DNA of 64,000 nt, taken from Bacteroidota bacterium (GTDB lineage Bacteria > Bacteroidota > Bacteroidia > UBA4408). Under the pieces are notes generated by a model. It did no database searches, had not been told where the DNA came from, and was given only the letters and a program-made list of their open reading frames with translations. A program made the translations under genes and the position numbers. Of the stretch, positions 61,275 through 64,000 are shown piece after piece. The stretch covers positions 1,042,001 to 1,106,000 of the forward strand of contig JADKCP010000001.1 in NCBI GenBank assembly GCA_016718805.1. The letters are read 5' to 3'. Within the stretch, counting starts at the first letter, position 1; each line of letters opens with the position of its first letter.

Positions 61275-62165
61275 TTAAAACTTAGCATTAGTGCGCTTGT
61301 GATAATTTGACAGACGGTAGTTTATAGTAACAAACATAAACATATATGAATCTTTGTAATTCGGTTTACCTCTATCGGTTCCGGTTGCAGTCCAACTTGG
61401 CAAATCTCCTGATGATGGATCCGAAAAATAAGCTGCTGCATCCCCACTGTATTCGCGAATTGCTTCTTTGTCGTAATATACGCCACTCACATCATCAATA
61501 TAGTCGGTAAAGGTTTTTCGAATACCGTACTCAAGACCAATATTTAAATTTTTAGAGAGTCCGTATCTGAATCCTGCTCCAATAGGCAAACACAATCCAA
61601 AACGTTTGTATTTTTCAGGTTCACCTGGCAATCCTTGACCTTCTGTACCTAATTCTTGTAAGTTATACCATCTGCCACGATAATATCCTTTTGGGTTAAA
61701 ATGAAATACACCAACACCTACAAAACCATACATTTGAAACAAAATGTTTTTATAACCATGTGCACGTTTAATGTCGTACCGATGTCCTTCGCGGTAAACA
61801 GTTAAACCTGATAATTCAGCTTGTGCCGATAATTCCCAAATGTGCGATTTGAAACTCAAATTGCGGTAGGCACGGGCTGGGTTTCCTGTTAATCGGTCGT
61901 TTCCACTTACTAAACCATAAAAAATTCCAGCTTTACCCGAAATATTTGGTGTAAAATAATACCGAAAACTAGCAGAAACATCGGGACGAGTAGTTGAAAA
62001 TTCGATGTCTTTAAATACGTGGGTACCAACTTGATTTGCCCCACCTAAATCACCCAGAAAATTGGTAGCACCAATTCCAACAGAAATTTCTTTACGATAT
62101 CGCTTCCATGTTTGAGCTTGCGACAAGGTTGAAAGTAAAAGAAATAAAAATAAAATTCGTTTCAA
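61275..62165 (-). CDS. DUF6089-like outer-membrane barrel (possible PorG-type protein)
   Basis: A 296-residue protein with signal peptide MKRILFLFLLLSTLSQAQ. It continues with YRKEISVGIGATNFLGDLGG, the typical opening of DUF6089 barrels, and ends in a membrane strand (MFMFVTINYRLSNYH) plus a short basic tail. I recall PorG, a T9SS outer-membrane component, being related to this family, but several paralogues exist and I cannot assign it firmly. A weak -7-like TATTTTAG lies upstream on the minus strand. Confidence 0.8.
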   Translation of the reverse strand: MKRILFLFLLLSTLSQAQTWKRYRKEISVGIGATNFLGDLGGANQVGTHVFKDIEFSTTRPDVSASFRYYFTPNISGKAGIFYGLVSGNDRLTGNPARAYRNLSFKSHIWELSAQAELSGLTVYREGHRYDIKRAHGYKNILFQMYGFVGVGVFHFNPKGYYRGRWYNLQELGTEGQGLPGEPEKYKRFGLCLPIGAGFRYGLSKNLNIGLEYGIRKTFTDYIDDVSGVYYDKEAIREYSGDAAAYFSDPSSGDLPSWTATGTDRGKPNYKDSYMFMFVTINYRLSNYHKRTNAKF

Positions 62166-62344
62166 TTTTTGGCTGTTTATGGTTAATGGGTGGCTAAAAT
62201 AGCAATTATTTTTTTATCTGGTTAATCATTACGGTAAACCATTTTAATATTCGATAAACTGCAACTTTTGGAGGACGTTTATTGAACGATTATAAAAATG
62301 CACCATACAAAAGTTAGTTAGTGCTTGTGCAACTTGGCAATATA

Positions 62345-64000
62345 TTAATCATTCGCTGCATCTCTATGATTGATAATGATTTTTTGCATGATGGTTTGTT
62401 GGGTAACATGATGCGTAATAATTACAAAATATATTCCATCCGGCCATCCTTCGCTGCTAACCGTTAAATTGTTTTGTTCACCTTGCACACGGTAATTTTC
62501 ATACAATTTTAAACTACTATCGTAAATATCGATGTCGGAGTTATTGTTCGTATTTTTTAAGAGCTCAATAGTTAACTTGTTTCCTGCAGGGTTTGGATAA
62601 ATTTTATATTCAATGTTTTCATTTTTTAAAACAGGTGCTGTTGACAAGGGCGAATTTTTCATTGCCAAAACATATTCTCCTGCTTTAATTGAATCAATCG
62701 TAATGGTGCCGGTTTTATCGTTTACATTTCCCATTGCTTTTGTATAGGAAGTGTATACATTCCAATCTCCACCTGCATTCGCTCTATACAAGAGTACCAA
62801 ACTATCTTCTTTACCTACAATTAAATCATGGTCGAGATAAGAATTTCCGGCAAATGAAATTTTACGCCCATCGTAGGTAATTTTGCCCGATGCTACCAAG
62901 CCGCTCGGAATAATTCCATCTACTTTCCAATAACGATTAGGTGAAAGTTGGTAATGCTTGCTTACATCTTTTAAAGAATCAGGCTTGGTCCAGTTATGCT
63001 CAATACGTAATAACGCCGAATCACTGATGGCATTTACGGTTACGGTCATGAATGCATTTGAAAAGTTGGTAATTCCTGTGCTTTTAAGTACATGTGCTTC
63101 ACTGCTTATGGCATCGATTGTTTTTTGCTTGTAATTTAGTGCAGTATAGCGTGGATAAAAGGTAGTAGGGATTAAAAAGGTAGAATCTTTTCCGCTCAGC
63201 ATAACCCTTACTGTTTCACTTTGCCAACTCGAATCAACAAGGGTTATATCAATTGGAACATCTGTAAAATAGTTAGGAGCCCCAGTAAGCTTTTGTTTAA
63301 TTGATATAGCATTACTATAGCCAATCCCTAAACTTGTACTTCTTACAGAGTCAACTGAAAAATGAGAGAAGCCAGGTGAAAATACCCAATTATCAAAAAA
63401 TGCATGCAAGTTAAGTCCGGATGAAGTTTCAAGTGCATCTCGAAAATCATAACTGCTTACATCTGTAAATTTTTTACTGTTTAAGAAATACTGCAATCCT
63501 GCAAAAAATAAGGAATCCCCCATATATCCTCTTAAACAATGAGCCACCGCTTTCCCTTTTAAATACACATGATCGCTGTAAGTAAGCGAGTGTGGAACAC
63601 CTGATACAGCTTGATATCCGCCTTCTTTGTGGTGGGTAAAATGCACAATTTCAGTCAAATTGCTCTTAACGTCCCTAATGTACTGGTCACTTCCATAAAC
63701 ATTTTCAGTAAATAAATTTTCACTAAATGATGCCATACCTTCGTTGAGCCACATGTCTTCCTGAGTTCTGCAAGTAATCAAATCGCCCCACCAATGATGC
63801 GATAATTCATGAGCCATGATAGTTTCAAAGCTGAGTGAACCGGTAGCAAAAGAACGTGGATAGGTAATGTTAGTTGCGTGCTCCATAGCTCCTCCGGTAA
63901 ATGGAACAAAACTATAACCGATTTTATCCCATCGGTAAGCTCCATACCTTTGCTCATAAGTGTTAAATGCTGCTTGTAAATTAACAAACGAATTTTTTAT
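62345..64000 (-). CDS. M1-family aminopeptidase, C-terminal part, with T9SS sorting domain (5' end outside window)
   Basis: The frame is open to the right edge, so the N-terminus is missing; an ATG at 63886 is internal. The zinc site is complete: HELSHHWWGD followed after 18 residues by the ligand Glu in NEGMASFSENLF. The exopeptidase motif, usually GAMEN, reads GAMEH here. A catalytic Tyr candidate lies in the VSGVPHSLTYSDHVY region. A C-terminal sorting domain (YKIYPNPAGNKLTIELL ... IMQKIIINH) shows T9SS export. It would trim N-terminal residues from peptides outside the cell or at the surface. Confidence 0.9.
   Translation of the reverse strand: MKNSFVNLQAAFNTYEQRYGAYRWDKIGYSFVPFTGGAMEHATNITYPRSFATGSLSFETIMAHELSHHWWGDLITCRTQEDMWLNEGMASFSENLFTENVYGSDQYIRDVKSNLTEIVHFTHHKEGGYQAVSGVPHSLTYSDHVYLKGKAVAHCLRGYMGDSLFFAGLQYFLNSKKFTDVSSYDFRDALETSSGLNLHAFFDNWVFSPGFSHFSVDSVRSTSLGIGYSNAISIKQKLTGAPNYFTDVPIDITLVDSSWQSETVRVMLSGKDSTFLIPTTFYPRYTALNYKQKTIDAISSEAHVLKSTGITNFSNAFMTVTVNAISDSALLRIEHNWTKPDSLKDVSKHYQLSPNRYWKVDGIIPSGLVASGKITYDGRKISFAGNSYLDHDLIVGKEDSLVLLYRANAGGDWNVYTSYTKAMGNVNDKTGTITIDSIKAGEYVLAMKNSPLSTAPVLKNENIEYKIYPNPAGNKLTIELLKNTNNNSDIDIYDSSLKLYENYRVQGEQNNLTVSSEGWPDGIYFVIITHHVTQQTIMQKIIINHRDAAND

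Noticed and set aside
1..64000. Search for rRNA, tRNA, riboswitches, prophage or replication origin
   Set aside because: No tRNA-like cloverleaf with a CCA-proximal pattern, no rRNA motif, no phage structural gene and no dnaA-box cluster was recognised by eye; a covariance-model scan would settle the RNA question.

Overview
This 64 kb window is chromosomal DNA from an AT-rich member of the Bacteroidota. The evidence is the gliding gene gldC (preceded by what looks like the end of gldB), eight secreted proteins with C-terminal type IX secretion (T9SS) sorting domains, Bacteroidota-type promoters (TTG, a gap of 19-20 nt, then TAnnTTTG), a three-domain MMPL/acyltransferase/methyltransferase fusion of the flexirubin/aryl-polyene type, and DUF6029, DUF5686 and DUF6089 envelope proteins. 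I see no rRNA, tRNA, CRISPR array, prophage or intact insertion sequence. Genus and family cannot be fixed from the sequence alone.

Layout. 0-1.2 kb: gldB end, gldC and engB. 1.2-9.6 kb: an accessory stretch that opens with a decayed REP-associated (RAYT) transposase between two inverted palindromes, followed by small lipoproteins, a truncated secreted gene and a 1835-residue hydrolase/beta-helix T9SS protein. 9.6-12.5 kb: a sirtuin lacking the zinc cysteines and two T9SS proteins. 12.8-17.8 kb: an exported thiol cluster (Omp28-like, TlpA-like, DUF6029 barrel, Omp28-like lipoprotein). 17.8-21.8 kb: sulfate activation (cysC, cysD, cysN) facing a sulfotransferase. 21.9-26.2 kb: DUF5686 protein, acyltransferase and Mrp ATPase. 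26.4-31.5 kb: part of the phenylacetate pathway (paaG, paaH, paaI, pcaF/paaJ, paaY) plus two small proteins. 31.5-33.1 kb: radical SAM protein and mscL. 33.3-38.2 kb: two secreted T9SS proteins separated by a 666-bp gap with a second inverted palindrome pair. 38.2-45.8 kb: exported pirin, then an FAD oxidoreductase, the trifunctional fusion and a glycosyltransferase-DUF2062 protein, which form an operon read leftwards. 45.9-50.5 kb: purK, purE and two outer-membrane proteins. 50.6-52.9 kb: aroA and aroB. 53.2-59.9 kb: a small secreted protein and a 2047-residue surface protein with eight exact-length 222-bp repeats. 60-64 kb: proline dehydrogenase, a DUF6089 barrel and the C-terminal part of an M1 aminopeptidase.

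How the genes work together. The envelope theme dominates: T9SS cargo, lipoproteins and beta-barrels make up about half of the coding capacity. CysDN and CysC would make PAPS, and the adjacent gene is a PAPS-type sulfotransferase, while no sulfate-reduction gene is present; this suggests sulfation of a metabolite or envelope component. The paa genes cover the middle and lower steps of phenylacetate breakdown only. The pigment-type operon lacks ketosynthases and carrier proteins here, so the rest of that pathway must lie elsewhere.

Several start codons were moved from the longest open frame. The reasons were a TAnnTTTG element lying inside the extended frame (engB, mrp, purK, the glycosyltransferase), signal peptides, or family length. 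The strongest leads are the sulfate-activation/sulfotransferase unit, the thiol-redox export cluster, the two REP-like palindrome pairs, the recently expanded 222-bp repeat array with its small secreted neighbour, and the zinc-cysteine-free sirtuin.
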